Positions 35,450 to 47,680 of a stretch of DNA of 64,000 bases are shown here, in pieces. The stretch covers positions 15,899,095-15,963,094 of the forward strand of contig NC_063160.1 of assembly GCF_020921035.1 (NCBI RefSeq). The letters run 5' to 3'. Position 1 is the stretch's first letter; the number at the start of each line of letters is the position of its first letter. This stretch comes from Rhodamnia argentea. Lineage: Eukaryota > Streptophyta > Magnoliopsida > Myrtales > Myrtaceae. The notes below the pieces were generated by a model. The model saw only the letters and a list, made by a program, of their open reading frames with translations, was not told the origin of the DNA and made no database searches. A program made the position numbers and the translations under genes.

Positions 35450-35800
35450 CAATTCTGTCCGAACTTCTTCTTCTTTTTTTCTAATAAAAGATCGCTAACT
35501 TTTATTCTAGTTTTGAATCTACCTCGATCAAGCTCAATCCAAAAAAGCGAGAAAGGCTTTTAATTTGAAATTCTCAATATCAAGGCGACCTTGTCTTCGT
35601 ATAGAACAATAATAGTATCCCGGTGTTAATAATTTTGAAAGAAATTGGTGGTTATTTCGTAACAATAATGGGATAGATTATGTACTATGGTAAAAATTGG
35701 TGATCTTTTAAGGGAAAAAAAAGCCTCGGAACAAAAAATTTTGGAATCAAACTTAAAAAACAATTCAGGAGAATTTAGCCAACGGTAAATGAAAAATGAG
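35450..35800. repeat. Degenerate relative of the 10110-10971 MULE-type element
   Basis: Left 'ctaataaaagatcgctaact' and, inverted at the right, 'ccttaaaagatcaccaattt' correspond to the inner part of the terminal repeats at 10110-10971. The right outer end 'gagaatttagcc' resembles GGCTAATTC inverted. The left outer end seems cut by the MITE at 34713-35443. Confidence 0.4.
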
Positions 35801-35842
35801 AAATGAATAAAAAATGGCTATATTTTTTTACCGTTGGCTAAT
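35774..35842. repeat. Perfect 15-bp inverted repeat (fold-back)
   Basis: TTAGCCAACGGTAAA at 35774-35788 and its exact reverse complement at 35828-35842, with a 39-bp AT-rich loop. Confidence 0.8.
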
Positions 35843-35923
35843 TAAAAAGTTCGAACGACCTTTTTTTTTTTTTTTTTTCCTTATGAGAAAAGGTTGAGCA
35901 ACTTAAGACAAAAACGACACGCA

Positions 35924-36156
35924 ACGCTGCGTTTTGATGGTGGGACAAAAACGCAGCGTCGCGTTCCAACAATGGAAAAGGATAATGCAAAAATTGAAAA
36001 CCTCTAAAACCCTAGCCAAGATTCTTCTTCTTCTTCTTCTTCTTCTTCACACTGCAACTGCATAAGCCTAAACCCTGAAATTCCACCGGCTACGATACGA
36101 TCCTCATAGCATCCGACTTCCTCTCTCACAGCCTCTCTTAGGGTTGGTTCCGCGAC
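35924..36156 (+). promoter_or_regulatory. WDR12 promoter/leader with 12-bp palindromic arms and telo-box-like motif
   Basis: ACGCTGCGTTTT (35924-35935) and AAAACGCAGCGT (35948-35959) are exact inverted arms. AAAACCCTAGCC (about 36006-36017) is a telo-box variant, frequent in ribosome-biogenesis promoters. A TTC run (36024-36047) lies in the leader. Confidence 0.55.
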
Positions 36157-39100
36157 ATGGACGAAGATATGTCCCGGCGAGTTCAGGTCCGGTTCGTCAC
36201 GAAGCTGAAGCCTCCATTGAAGGTCCCTTCCGCTTCGATCGCAGTCCCTGCTAATCTCACCAGATTGGGCCTCTCCGCCGTCGTCAACAATCTCATCCAA
36301 TCCGGTAAGCTTTGTCACTCTTGAAGCACGAAGGAATGTTACGCGAACAGTCGCTCGTCCTTTTTCGGATGAAATTCGCTAGATGCTTCGCGGTTAGGAG
36401 TTTGTATTTACCATGTGGTAGTAAATTTTGTGCCTTTTTTAGCTTCATGCAGATTTTATTTTATCTTTAATTTGTGCTGTTATGTTGAAATGTGCGCTTT
36501 GTCTTGGTTTCTACGTGCATTTGGCTGAGAATTGATATATATTTTTTTTGTGTGTGGCGTGGATAGTGCTGAGCTATTTGGTTTTCTCTCCCAGGAAGCC
36601 CGGATTGGAATCCGGAGCCATTTGATTTTTTGATTGATGGTGAGCTCATTCGGATGTCTCTCGAGCAGTTTCTTCTCGCCAAAGGCGTTTCTGCGGTAAT
36701 AATATTGTTCCTTGCCACCGGCACAGTGTAATGTCCTGTGCTCAAATCCCACATGGTCATACGTGGTTGAGAAATAACTTGAGTGCTGGACATTTTGCCC
36801 GCTCGAAACAAATGTTTTGTTGATTGATTCTTTTTATAGGACATTATTGTCGTTGATGAATACCGAGAAACTTCTTAAAATAACTTAAGCTTGGTTCTAA
36901 GTGATGAGTTCTTTGACTGAGGGAACAGATAAGCAATCTTAACCTACACTTGAATTGTTCACTTTTGAAGGAGCCTTTCCGAATTTCAATGTGTTTCGGT
37001 TTTTTGTTTAAGATAAAAGAATGAGTAAAGATACTGGTGGCATGTAAAATGCGGAGATCCTATCAAGCATCGGGAAAAATGGGAGAAAGCAAAGATAGCT
37101 AAAGTATAAGTATCTCTTATTCTACATAATTGGGTGGACTAATATCGACTAAAAAAAACTAGTTACTGAGGTTTGGTTCTTTGAATCGATCTAATCTGCT
37201 GATTGTTTAATGTAGTGGAATCTTCCATTTTGTGTTGTTTCTATCATCTGAGCTTCTAACTGTTTAATTTTCTCTTTCAAGATGCAGTCCATAGTTTATT
37301 TAATTGAAGCAACAATGTTCTCCTCCGGCTATTTTCTTTTCTTGTGCTGTTAGATTTGATATATAACTAGGAATTGTTGGTTATTACAGGAGAAGATATT
37401 GGAGATTGAGTACATTAGAGCTGTAGCCCCACGGAAAGAGGAAGACGCATCTGTGCATGAGGACTGGGTTAGTGCAGTTGATGGGTCCAATCCCGGGTAA
37501 GTATCTTGACATCTAAAGGATAAAGGGACGCAAGGACGCCTTTTCTTTGCATTTGAACATCGCTCTCAAAACATTGCATGCTTTGTCCAGGGGTTTTGTT
37601 TGGATTTCATGGTGTTCTCACTTTGGAAGATATATCCAAATGTCATGAAACTGCTATAAGTCTGTATGTCTTAGTTAACGATAAGCATTCTTTTCTAGTC
37701 AAAGGTGTGGCTCGTGGGGTCTTATGGAGCGTTAATTTCCAATAAGTGCAAATTTCAGAATTGAAGTCATTGAATTAAGTGCTCAACGTCTTTTTTTTGG
37801 GTATTGTGCTTCATCTTACTTATATATTGCGGTTGTATTTCTTACCAGCTTGTAAATGCAGAGTTCAGTTCTGTATCTATTTGAGCTGTAATTAGACATT
37901 GTTTGTCTATATGTCTTGTGATATTTGCAATTTCTACAGTTTGAAGTTCTCAAGGGAAGCTTTTTGTTTTAATGACTTTTTGGGAACGAAAGTCTTGCAA
38001 TCTCTTTTTAAGCAACGGGATCACAGTTCCCTGCTTATTTAACGTGATAAACTGTATTCAATGGGACTCCTTGAGCAATTGTTTGTTGTTTCAGGAATTC
38101 AATGCAGAATCTTATATTCAAAAGGTGATTCGTCAAAAACCTAGACATTTTTCTAACACTAAGGAACCACCTGTGGTTTCAGAGGGTTCACGATACTATT
38201 GGCATAACTTAAATGTATCTTAGCTTGGAAATGGGAATGGTAAACATGTTGGATAGGATAACTCAATCTATGTGCTGAATTAACTTAACGCTGTACACTG
38301 GATTTCTCTGGTTTTGTTTTTCATTTTTTAGGCTGTTTTTTCTTCTTCTTCTCAGTTTTTGTGTTTTTGTTAAATGGCAGGTTCATTTTGACAGGATGTT
38401 ATGATGGTTTAGCAAGGTAATATTTGAAGGAGCTTGTTCCTCATTCATACCTTGCACCAGCATCCATTTGCAAAATTCACTCCAAGGTTTCAACAATTTT
38501 CATTGACAATGATTTTGATGTCTTAAATTAAGGGTATGGGATGCTCCTGGATCATGCAGTCATATATTAGGAGGACACAGTGATGCAATTACTTCTGTTA
38601 GCGTCATTGATCAGGAAGGTACAAAGCACATGTGAAGGCCAACTGCTAAATTGGACATTTAAATGATTGTAGCTGTGTCATTGTTGCCATGGTTGTTAAA
38701 ATCAGGATCCTGCTTTGCATGATGGGATTGCCCATCTTATGCAAGTACATTTGCAGATAATATACTTCTACTCTTTTTGAAGACTGTGTATTGAATGTGG
38801 CGATGCAATCCGACTATTGAAACTGCAAATTATAAGCATGATCCTATAGGGGCTATTTCTTTTTTTGCCAAAACTGTTCAAGGCAAATTTTCCTTTATGA
38901 AACTTTGGTATAATGAAGAAATTATGAAATGAATGAGGTAACTTTTAGTGTCATGGTCCTGCATTTCCTCGAGTCACTGTGGCGATTTCTATGTATTGCA
39001 AGCACAGCATATGTGTCCTCATCCTGAGGGTGCAGTCCCAAGTATAGCTTGCATATTGACTATGGACCGCCTGTGGTCTGAATGCAGGAGCTGAGAGTGT

Positions 39101-40976
39101 TTGTGTGGCAACTGCATCAAAAGATAGGACCCTAAGGTTGTGGAAGGTAATTAAGTGACAGTACTGCCTCCTCTTTTACTGTGTATGATCCTTGTATCCA
39201 CTCATTTATAGTGTTTTTCTCTCTTTTGCATGGAAAGATTCATTACAAGGGATCTCTTAATTCTCCTGCGATGATAAGGGCATTTAAGATTCTACGGGGG
39301 CATAAAGCATCAGTGCAAAGTGTTTCAGCGAGGTCTGCTGGAGACATGGTCCTGTCTACACCCTAGCATCATTATATTCTTCAAAGCATCAGAATTAAAT
39401 TTCAAAACTGAGCTGCCTTCTTTTTGGTTGCATAAATCAGATCTGTTCTGGTTCTTGGGATTGTACTATAAATTTATGGAACGCGAAGGAGTTGGGTGCA
39501 GACGATAATCCTGTAACAGTCAAGAAGAGAAAAGTTAATAATCAAGTTGAGGAATCTCAAATGGAGGTATTGCTTCCTTCTTGACTATGTTAAATGTATT
39601 TCTGCATGGTTATTAGACTACATTAGACATCATTTTTGCCTCGTATTGAGTTGTCTAAGTGGTATTTTGATACTTCTGATGGTTTCCAAAACTCTCGAGC
39701 AAAGTCCTGGTACTTGGACCCTCTCTTTCAATCGGGAAGCATTCTTCCTTCAGGCAACACAGGTTGACTCTGCTGTTGTATATAAATTTTAAGGAATCAG
39801 TCACCATCGTTTAGTAACAAGTACCAAATTTGCTGCAAAAGTTGTGTCTCTTCTGTTTGTTAAAAATGTTGAAGAGTCGGTCGAGTAGTTACTACAAACT
39901 GGCACAAATATCTGGATTAAACCAACTTTCTTTGGCAGCTTACTAACATTGATTTTTATTACTGTCAGGAGGAAGCTGTGTCTACACTTGTAGGCCATAC
40001 ACAATGTGTATCTTCAGTGATTTGGCCACTTCCGGAAACAATATATTCTACTTCATGGGATCACTCCGTCAGACGGTGGGATGTTGAGACCGGCAAAGAT
40101 TCGTTAAACATAGTATGATCAGTGATTTCTACCCTCTCTCTCTCTCTCTCCTTGCTTTGTTTGTACTTGTAATAGGCTTTTTGGACCTTTTATGTCACAA
40201 GGACAATATTTTCTGCAACGGATATAAGTATTCATCATTAGTTTGATGTGAAATGCCAAAGATCTTCCTGTCAGACGAAGTAAAATCAGCCATTTTTTGC
40301 ATGCAGTTCTCTGGGAAAGTCCTCAATTGCCTTGATATTGGAGGTGAAGCCTCTGCTTTGATTGCTGCTGGAGGTTCTGATCCTGTTGTCAGGATATGGG
40401 ATCCTCGCAAACCAGGTATGTTGCAATTCACTTGGTCTTAGTGCACTCTTTTAAGATGACATGTTTACCTTTTAGTACTCATTCCCTCCATTTCTCTATC
40501 TGATAAAATTTGCTTTTTCTCAGCAAGTTCTGCCCCCATCTTCCAGTTTTCGTCACACACTTCTTGGATTTCGGCTTGCAAGTGGCACGATAAATCTTGG
40601 TTTCATCTACTTACCGCATCGTATGACGGGAAGATAATGCTATGGGATTTGAGGACTGCTGTATGTCGACTCTTAACTTTGGACGAATTAAAACAATATT
40701 ATGTCTTTGGAATACTCCAGATTGAGAAATATATTTCTTAATGCAATTTTCTCTTGCAGTGGCCTCTGGCTGTCATTGATTCTCACAAAGATAAGGCATG
40801 CTTATTTCTTCCATGTCTGATTATCTAGGTTTGTGGTTGTCCCTGATTTTGTCTAACATATGGCTTTTTATATGGTGTTGCAGGTTTTTTGTGCCGACTG
40901 GTGGAGAGGTGATTGTGTGGTTAGTGGCGGGATGGACTCAAAACTGCGGATTTCTTCAGGGATACCTATTCAATGA
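36157..40976 (+). CDS. WDR12: Ribosome biogenesis WD-repeat protein WDR12 homologue, 430 aa
   Basis: Thirteen exons: 36157-36304, 36595-36695, 37390-37496, 38381-38416, 38533-38618, 39088-39146, 39238-39348, 39441-39566, 39969-40112, 40307-40415, 40524-40660, 40760-40795 and 40884-40976 (1293 bases), phases consistent. Residues about 8-85 form the NLE domain (RRVQVRFVTKLKPPLKVPSA). WD repeats follow, with FILTGCYDGLARVW, CVATASKDRTLRLWK, SGSWDCTINLW, STSWDHSVRRWD, AAGGSDPVVRIWD, LLTASYDGKIMLWD and SGGMDSKLRIS. WDR12 (yeast Ytm1) joins the PeBoW complex with BOP1 and PES1 in the nucleolus for 27S rRNA maturation and 60S assembly. Intron 12 has a GC donor (GATAAG|GCATGC) with a normal AG acceptor; no GT alternative keeps the frame. 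The donor ATG|GTCCTG of exon 7 is weak but the homology supports it. Confidence 0.93.
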
Positions 40977-42860
40977 GGTGTGACATTTTTCATTTCATCT
41001 GTTGGAAGGTCTGAGCTCTGGCTGCTTTCTCAGCTATGGTAATTCACTAATTGATTCCATCTCTTTCTTCTATTTCAGGTCCTCAATATGATCATGAGCT
41101 CATCTGGTGAAAGTTGCAATCGTGCTTTTAATGACGGTAACCATGCTTGTAATTAACACCTTGCTGCTGATGTTTTTTCCAAATCTATATATGAGAGCTT
41201 GGTTGGGATTCACGAATTCTAATAAGCATACAAAGTCCAAATCTATGAGGAGTTATTTATCAAGAGTTGTTCCAAGCCTATCCAGCTTTGGTTTGCTAAG
41301 ACCAAGATTTGCCTTATGATTCGGCAGTTCATGGAAATTTTCTGCGGGCAAGCACCGTCAGTCTGGGAGCCTCTTGACTGATTAAAGACAATCTTTAAGC
41401 CTTTAAAATGTATCATTTGATTTAGATGTTGCAGAAAATAGCTGGATGTCTATGCATCCGATTTTGCGTTTGCACGTGCGAGTATGCTCTTCTGTTGTTC
41501 ACATATTATATTGTGAGGGGAAAGAGGATGTTTTCAGATTCGATAATTGCATTCCGGATAACGGTTGTTAATTGACTTTCATTAGGCTGATTTTTCTTTA
41601 GTGAAATCGATTTTAGGTGAATTTTGTTAATTCACTTGAACACTTGTTGTTACATAATCTTCGCTCTTGCTATTTACCTTTGTATTTTTAATGATCAAAT
41701 ATCATACATTTTGATTTGGCCACACAAAACAACGATCTCCATCTGGAGTAAGGTCGCTCTTCTTGTGGGGCTGCTGTGCTAATGCAACTCCTCGAGATAA
41801 GAACGCTAGAAGTGTCATAGCGATGGTATGGCGCTCCCTTATGCCTTACCGGAAAATCTAACATGGCATTAATCTATAAGATATCATCCGACATGACGTG
41901 CATGCAAGTTGGAGTTGATAATTGTGAAGGCAAACTGCTTTGAACACAAGCCTTGTTTAAAGAATTTGGAGAAAACTTCAATTTCCATCTTCAAGGACCC
42001 TAACCGTATTGAATCTCAATTCTGTAAATTAGGGCAAATCATCTCATCAAATACGCAATGGGGAGCAGAAGCCGGAGAAGGGGCTCGCGATTGTGTCACC
42101 AAAGCGAAGAAGAAAGTTAAATTTCTCTGCATCCTCGTGGATTGGCTCCAATAAAGCATGACAGAATCTTATAAAGCTTGGTTGGACTACTGGAGCTTTG
42201 GAGGTCATGACTCCTGTACTCGTCGGTTACCTGGGAAGATTGATTCAATCTAGCTTGACAAATATCCATGGCCTGCAAAAGAAAATGACCGTGCGACTTT
42301 GGACCTAGCCTGCATGATCTTAGTTGTTCTGTGAAGAAGGCTTTCCATACTCCTCAATGTTTAAACCTACAAAACATTTGTGCAAAATGGGAGTACTTTC
42401 GGTACGTGTCCAATCTAGTCTTTAGACTTTAGGAAAATATTCAATGTTATCATTCATTTAATTCAAGTTTAAGGATAATTTTGAATATTTTCATATAGTT
42501 CGTGGATTTAATGAAATATGTATCAAAAGTTTTAAAAAAAATGAGCAAATTAAAAGTTCAAGGGCCGGATTGCATATTAGAAAAAATTTCGGGGATCACA
42601 CTAGACAATTTAAAAATTCGTGCACCACATTACAAATTTAACTAACGTTCGGAGATCATTTGTATGATTTTCCCGTTTAAATATGCATAATAGACGGACG
42701 GGCCAAAAGTCCAAATTGAATCTTTCTCCCTTGTTGTAAGTTTGAAATTCAGACCATTCCTTCAAAAAAAAAAAATTCTCTTAATTTTCTTGTGACAAAT
42801 TGCAATTCTAAGGCAGACTATCTGAATTATCATTGTCTAATTATGTCCGATCATGATTAT
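40977..42860. other. WDR12 3' UTR and spacer
   Basis: The 3' UTR may run to about 41400 or further. The open frame at 41909-42154 (81 codons) has no recognised domain. 42400-42750 is AT-rich with 'tttcggggatcac / gttcggagatcat' near-repeats typical of degraded intergenic repeats. Confidence 0.4.
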
Positions 42861-42869
42861 GCAAATTGT

Positions 42870-43020
42870 TAGGAAAAATTATTTAAAAAGTCTTAAACTT
42901 TTTTACCTTGTTTCGATTTAGTCCTGTTGGGCAGAGAAATCGCTATTGTGGATGCCTGTCCTCCTACGTGGCATCTTGGCGTTGATGTGGAAAACTTGTA
43001 ATAATATTTTCATAGTTTTT
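42870..43020. repeat. Long inverted-repeat family, fragment E
   Basis: 'gtcttaaactttttt', 'tgtcctcctacgtggcatct' and 'ggcgttgatgtgga' match one arm and the border of the central region of this family. Fragment only. Confidence 0.45.
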
Positions 43021-44991
43021 TTCAAATATTGTCCTCCGTCAGATTGAAACAACGAGGGCACTGTGGTCCCATGCTTAAACCAAAATCCACTTTGAAATTT
43101 GAAATTCAAAGAATTCATAGCTCGAACGGTCTCTCTCTCTCTCTCCTTGTTGCTGTCAGATTAACTCTCTATGGTGTCCCAAGACGGGAGGAGATTTGGG
43201 TGTGAGGCTTCGGAGGAAAATGGGGAAGATGGCTGGGTCGAATGGGGACTACGAGGAGTGCCGTCGCCTGAGGGTGGAAGAGAACAGGAAGAGGATGGAA
43301 TAGCTCCATCTCAACAAGCTCGCCGCCGCCCTGCAGGTGAAGCAGAGCAAGATGCGGGCTCCTCGAAAATCAGTCAGAGCGCTCTTCCGTGCCCGTGAGA
43401 TGCTTGAGCCGCACGGCCAACAAACCTGCTCCTATCTACTATGAAGTAAGATCTCTCTCTCTCTCTCTCTCTCATATGTAATCTTCAGCTTAAGTTCGAG
43501 GGCCTTCTTTGATGCGCACCATGATATGCATTTTCAACCGATATGGTTAATGTGAAGATTTCAGCTTATGGTAGGAAGTTTCGGACAGTAGCTTTTGTGA
43601 CATTTGGGACGTATGCAGCATGTTTTGCTATGTAGCTTGCAAAGATGTCAACTTTTGACCTCCTGTGATGAATGTGATCAGCCCACCGATTGCTCATTAA
43701 GAAAATCATATGTTAAATCCGGGTATTCATATGACATTGTGACCTATTGAAATTTTTTGCAGCAAGAGTGGCTGTCCTGCTGGTTCCGGACATCGGATAA
43801 TGCTTGATTATAGGAAGGAACACTATTAATTCGAAAGGGTCGAAATGCTAAAGATTGATTGAGGAAGTGTAATTAACTATACTAATACAGACATGAACAG
43901 GGTGTTCGAATCTGTTTGTGTTTATATGGTCCTCTTACATGTGGGGATAACCTAAGGACAGCCTTTGCAGTTAGTCGAAATCGACCCATCGGAAAGAGTG
44001 AGGAGGTTAGTGACAAGAGCTCACTGGCTTTCTTCTAGTGTTTGATTGTATATTCCCGAGTAAAGCATCCAAAGTGTCTGATAGATGCTTCTGATGCAAT
44101 AAGGGCTTATGCCATTGAGAGAGCAGCGAAGCTTCAATCTAGTTTGGATGCAGAGTTCCCCAGCTATATCAAGCCCATGTTTAAGTCACGTGTCACAGGA
44201 GGGATGATGGTAAGCAAATCGACCTGGTTTCTTTTTCCACTTGAAGTGTAACAAGTTTTGTCACGCACCGCTCCCTTCGGCACATCAACATCCCTACGCG
44301 GTCGTTAAGTTGTAACATCCCAAGATGCGTCAACGACCCATTTAGAATATTATGTTTTAATTAAACGCACGCGGAAGAGATTCACTTCCCCAAACAATAA
44401 TAACAATAGGGACAGACAGCAGGAAATCACATCAATCAGTATCAGCAAAAGTCTATTTTATTAATAGTTACTCGTTAACCCTGGGAAGTACGTTTACACA
44501 TATAAGCCCCACTTTAGGGCTACTTTCTGCAACCCTCAGAAGTATTAGATCGGGGTTAGGTTAACACTACTTTCAGCTACTCCAAAATAGATCTACGTTC
44601 TTCTCAAAGTCAAACTACTCTTCCAAGCTAAGGGCCCGAAAAATGGTTAACGACAACGGGTGAGATATAAAATCTCAGCAAGTTAATGGCCTAAGCCTCG
44701 ATTAGGAGGTCAACTCAGCTCGGATGCATTTAAAACCTACAATGCAACACAGTATAAATATGCGAGTATGCTATCACATGATCATAAGCAATTTTTTTTG
44801 CCTTGGCACACATCTTACACGTTATAATCCACTGTACACAATTCAATGCAACTAATTCAATAGTGTAAACGGAACACATGTCAACTTTCTCGTGCATAGT
44901 GCGCTCAAGCATACTCTCATCGTTATGGTCACTCATGGCACGCCCGTTCTCACATGGGGGGCTTTCGGTTCTGTCGGGACAGCTTTTTATT

Positions 44992-45360
44992 CGATCAATC
45001 ACGGCCGATCGAATGCACGCCCGTCTTTCTGCGGGGGTCATCCGCGGGAATTTATCCAGTCGATCAATTACGGCAGATCAAAGGCACGCCTGTCTTTCTA
45101 CGGAGGTCTTCCGGCTTATCCGAGAATATTTCCAATCGATCAATCACGGCCGATTGAGGGCATGCCCGTCTTCCTACTGGGGTCTTCCGACTTATTCGGG
45201 TATTTATCCTTTCAATCAATTACGGCCGATCGAGAGCACACCCGTCTTCCTACGGGGGTCTTTCGACTTATTCGGGTATTTATACTTTCGATCAATTACG
45301 GCCAATCGAGGGCACGTCCGTCTTTCTACGGGGGTCTTCCGACTCATTCGGGTATTCTCA
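44992..45360. repeat. Tandem array, ~76-bp unit, five copies
   Basis: Units start 'cgatcaatcacggccgatcg' and contain 'gcccgtctttctacgggggt' and 'cgacttattcgggtatttat'. Lengths are about 69-77 bases. Because the unit is not a multiple of three and has few stops, all three forward frames stay open (67, 162 and 168 codons), which imitates genes. Confidence 0.9.
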
Positions 45361-45391
45361 TACTGACTCAACTCTCATGTCATGTATGCAA

Positions 45392-45625
45392 TAAATAAAT
45401 TGTACGTGACCAAATACTTAGTAAATAAACCGTACGTGACCACATACTTAATAAATAAATTGCACGTGATCAAATACTTAGTAAATAAATTGCACGTGAT
45501 CGAATACAGAATAAATAAATTGCGTGTGATCAATATTTAGTAAATAAATTGCATGTGACTGAATACGGAATAAATAAATTGCGTGTGATCAATACTTAGT
45601 AAATAAATTGCACGTAACTAGATAC
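45392..45625. repeat. Tandem array, ~30-bp unit, about eight copies
   Basis: Unit 'taaataaattgcacgtgatc' plus 'aaatacttag', with gradual variation. It directly follows the 76-bp array within the same LTR-like element. Confidence 0.9.
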
Positions 45626-45819
45626 ACACAATTCAATCACCATCCTTGTACATTGCCAAATAATTTATTAGAAAAGCCAATTTATAAGGTTATTCCCATT
45701 ATCTACTTCATAACATAATACTAAATATTTACTAGAGCATATTAATAAATAAAATATCTAATTGCTAAAAATTAATTTACTTAATTAAAAAATAATAATT
45801 AATTATCAAAATACCGATA

Positions 45820-46085
45820 GCTTATTGTAGAATTTGATAGCCTATCATAAAAATATGCGATAGCTTATCGTAAAATAAGTGATAGCTTATCACATTTTTT
45901 ATAACTTATCAAGTCCACATACTACTTATCACTTATCAAGATAGCTTATCGACCTTGGTTAATTAACCCAACCATGATTAATAAAAGTAACTATGGTTAA
46001 CCAACCTAACTATGGTTAACTAACTCAATCATGGTTAACTAACCGAACTATGATTAATTAATCCAACCATGATTAATTAGATTAG
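45820..46085. repeat. Two short arrays: 'gatagcttatcgtaaa' and 'aaccatggttaac' types
   Basis: GATAGCTTATC-like palindromic units (45826-45958) are followed by about 24-bp units of 'catgattaattaatccaac' / 'tatggttaactaacc' (45955-46080). Confidence 0.8.
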
Positions 46086-46639
46086 TACTAAGCACATTTA
46101 GGCTAATCTAAATACAACCTAATCAAGTTTAACATACTAATCAAGGGATTAGGGCGATAACTCACCTCGATTGCAAAACCGAGAACACCGGCGCGTCGGC
46201 GGCGGTGAGGGCTACGCGTGGCTTGGTCCAAAATCAATACGGAACCACCGAGGACCACCGAACAGTAGCTACACAGACTTTGTTGTGCTGGTTTTGCTTG
46301 ACGGAGCTCAAATCTAAGCAAGAACGGACTAGGTCTCACCAATCAGCTTCTGTTTTGCCCAAATCCACAAAAATTCAATCGTTTCTTCGACAATCAGCCC
46401 TTAGATCCGATTTTCCCTCGATCTTACGGTCGTGTAGGAGAAAACGGAGCTCAATTCGCCCTCCGAACGAGCTCAAACGAGCGATTTCTTCTTGGGCACG
46501 CGCAAAAAACCAAGAAAGAGAAGGAGTTCGGGATGAGGGAAGATTGCTCACGAAAATGGAGGGAAAGAGAGGAGAGAAAGAGAGTCATGGCCAAGCTTGG
46601 GGAAGAAAAAGAAAAGGTGGGGCCCACGGCTCAAATCTC

Positions 46640-46860
46640 CATTAATGTTTTCGTCTTATATGAATAATATCCAGGGGCAATTTGGTAATTTCACAAGCAA
46701 GGGTAGGTTAGTCATTTGGCACAAATGATTGAGGCTACTTTGGTAATTTAGTATCAAGGGTAAAATGGTAATTTTGCAAAGGGATAGAATGGTCATTTCA
46801 AGGTAAAACGGCAAAATAGTAAATTTACCTTTAAGGGTAAAATGGTAAATTCACTTTTAA
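46640..46860. repeat. Degenerate array of 'gggtaaaatggtaattt' units
   Basis: At least five variants of GGTAAAATGGTAAATT at variable spacing. The same motif appears in the leader region of the Copia element (about 53620-53830). Confidence 0.75.
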
Positions 46861-47114
46861 GATTCGGCCAAGATTAGGCTTAGGCGCGAATTGTCTCGGA
46901 GTTTCGATTCGACGACTCAATTATCCCGACTTGATTTCCCTTGTCCATTGCCTTAAGGTTACCCAATATCCCTTTTAGTTCGATAAATCAATGTCTAACG
47001 ATTGTCCCTTAATCCTTGAAAATCCAATATTATCAACCGGACCGAAATTCGTGGTTAAAATCCTTCGAATTTATTTATCTTACGGACGTCGAATTTTCGG
47101 GATGTCACAAGTTT

Positions 47115-47680
47115 CGCACTCTGTTTTGAATGATGATATATAGGAAACTATTGTGCCATGTCCCTTGAATAAGGCATGAGAAACAAAATGGCCTAACAAA
47201 TTAATACGGATATATTTCCAAGTAAACACTTAATCATCCATGCACTTGCATGGAATTCATGTGAGAAAAGAAGAAAATCGCACAGTTGATGATTGGTTAA
47301 TAGGTCACATAGTGGAAAAGAGTACTTTCAAGGTTTGATACGATCATCTGTGAGTTTGAAGGAAAGAAAATGGTGAATGATTCTTGTTGAATATGACAAT
47401 GGAAGAGTTCAATAAGCACCGACTCTACCACTTTGAAGCCGCATGAGATATGTTGTAATCGATCTATTTCTGTTCCTTACCCGCTTTTTGCTTGTAAAAG
47501 CGGTCTCGATTGGCTGCTTTGTGTTTGTAGTAGGAACTACTCCCCCACCTTTGATGGGTAATTAAATGGGATAATGACTCGCAATAAGGGTCGCAAACTT
47601 TGAAATTTCGGTTCATTTAGCTTACTTTGCATAAAAACTAGCTAAAAGGTTCTTTAAGAAGCTAATTGTTTCTTTAAGAA
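47115..47680. other. Intron remainder of the B3 pseudogene
   Basis: No further exon or repeat end recognised between the LTR-like insertion and the B3 core remnant. Confidence 0.4.

Larger units (their letters stand above)
44259..47109. mobile_element. LTR-like fossil (probable solo LTR or large non-autonomous derivative), 2.85 kb
   Basis: Begins TGTCACGCACCG and ends GGGATGTCACA (TG...CA), flanked by the 5-bp direct repeat AGTTT (44254-44258 and 47110-47114), as expected of an LTR retrotransposon insertion. No gag or pol is seen. Inside are TGTAACATCCCAAG near the left end and several tandem arrays. The sequence 'ggacgtcgaattttcgggat' at the right end is a common border in plant Gypsy-type LTRs as I remember them. 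Family is tentative (Gypsy-like). It lies within an intron of the B3 pseudogene. Confidence 0.65.

Noticed and set aside
44878-45398. Two long overlapping frames (162 and 168 codons)
   Set aside because: Created by the 76-bp tandem array; a repeat not divisible by three opens all frames.
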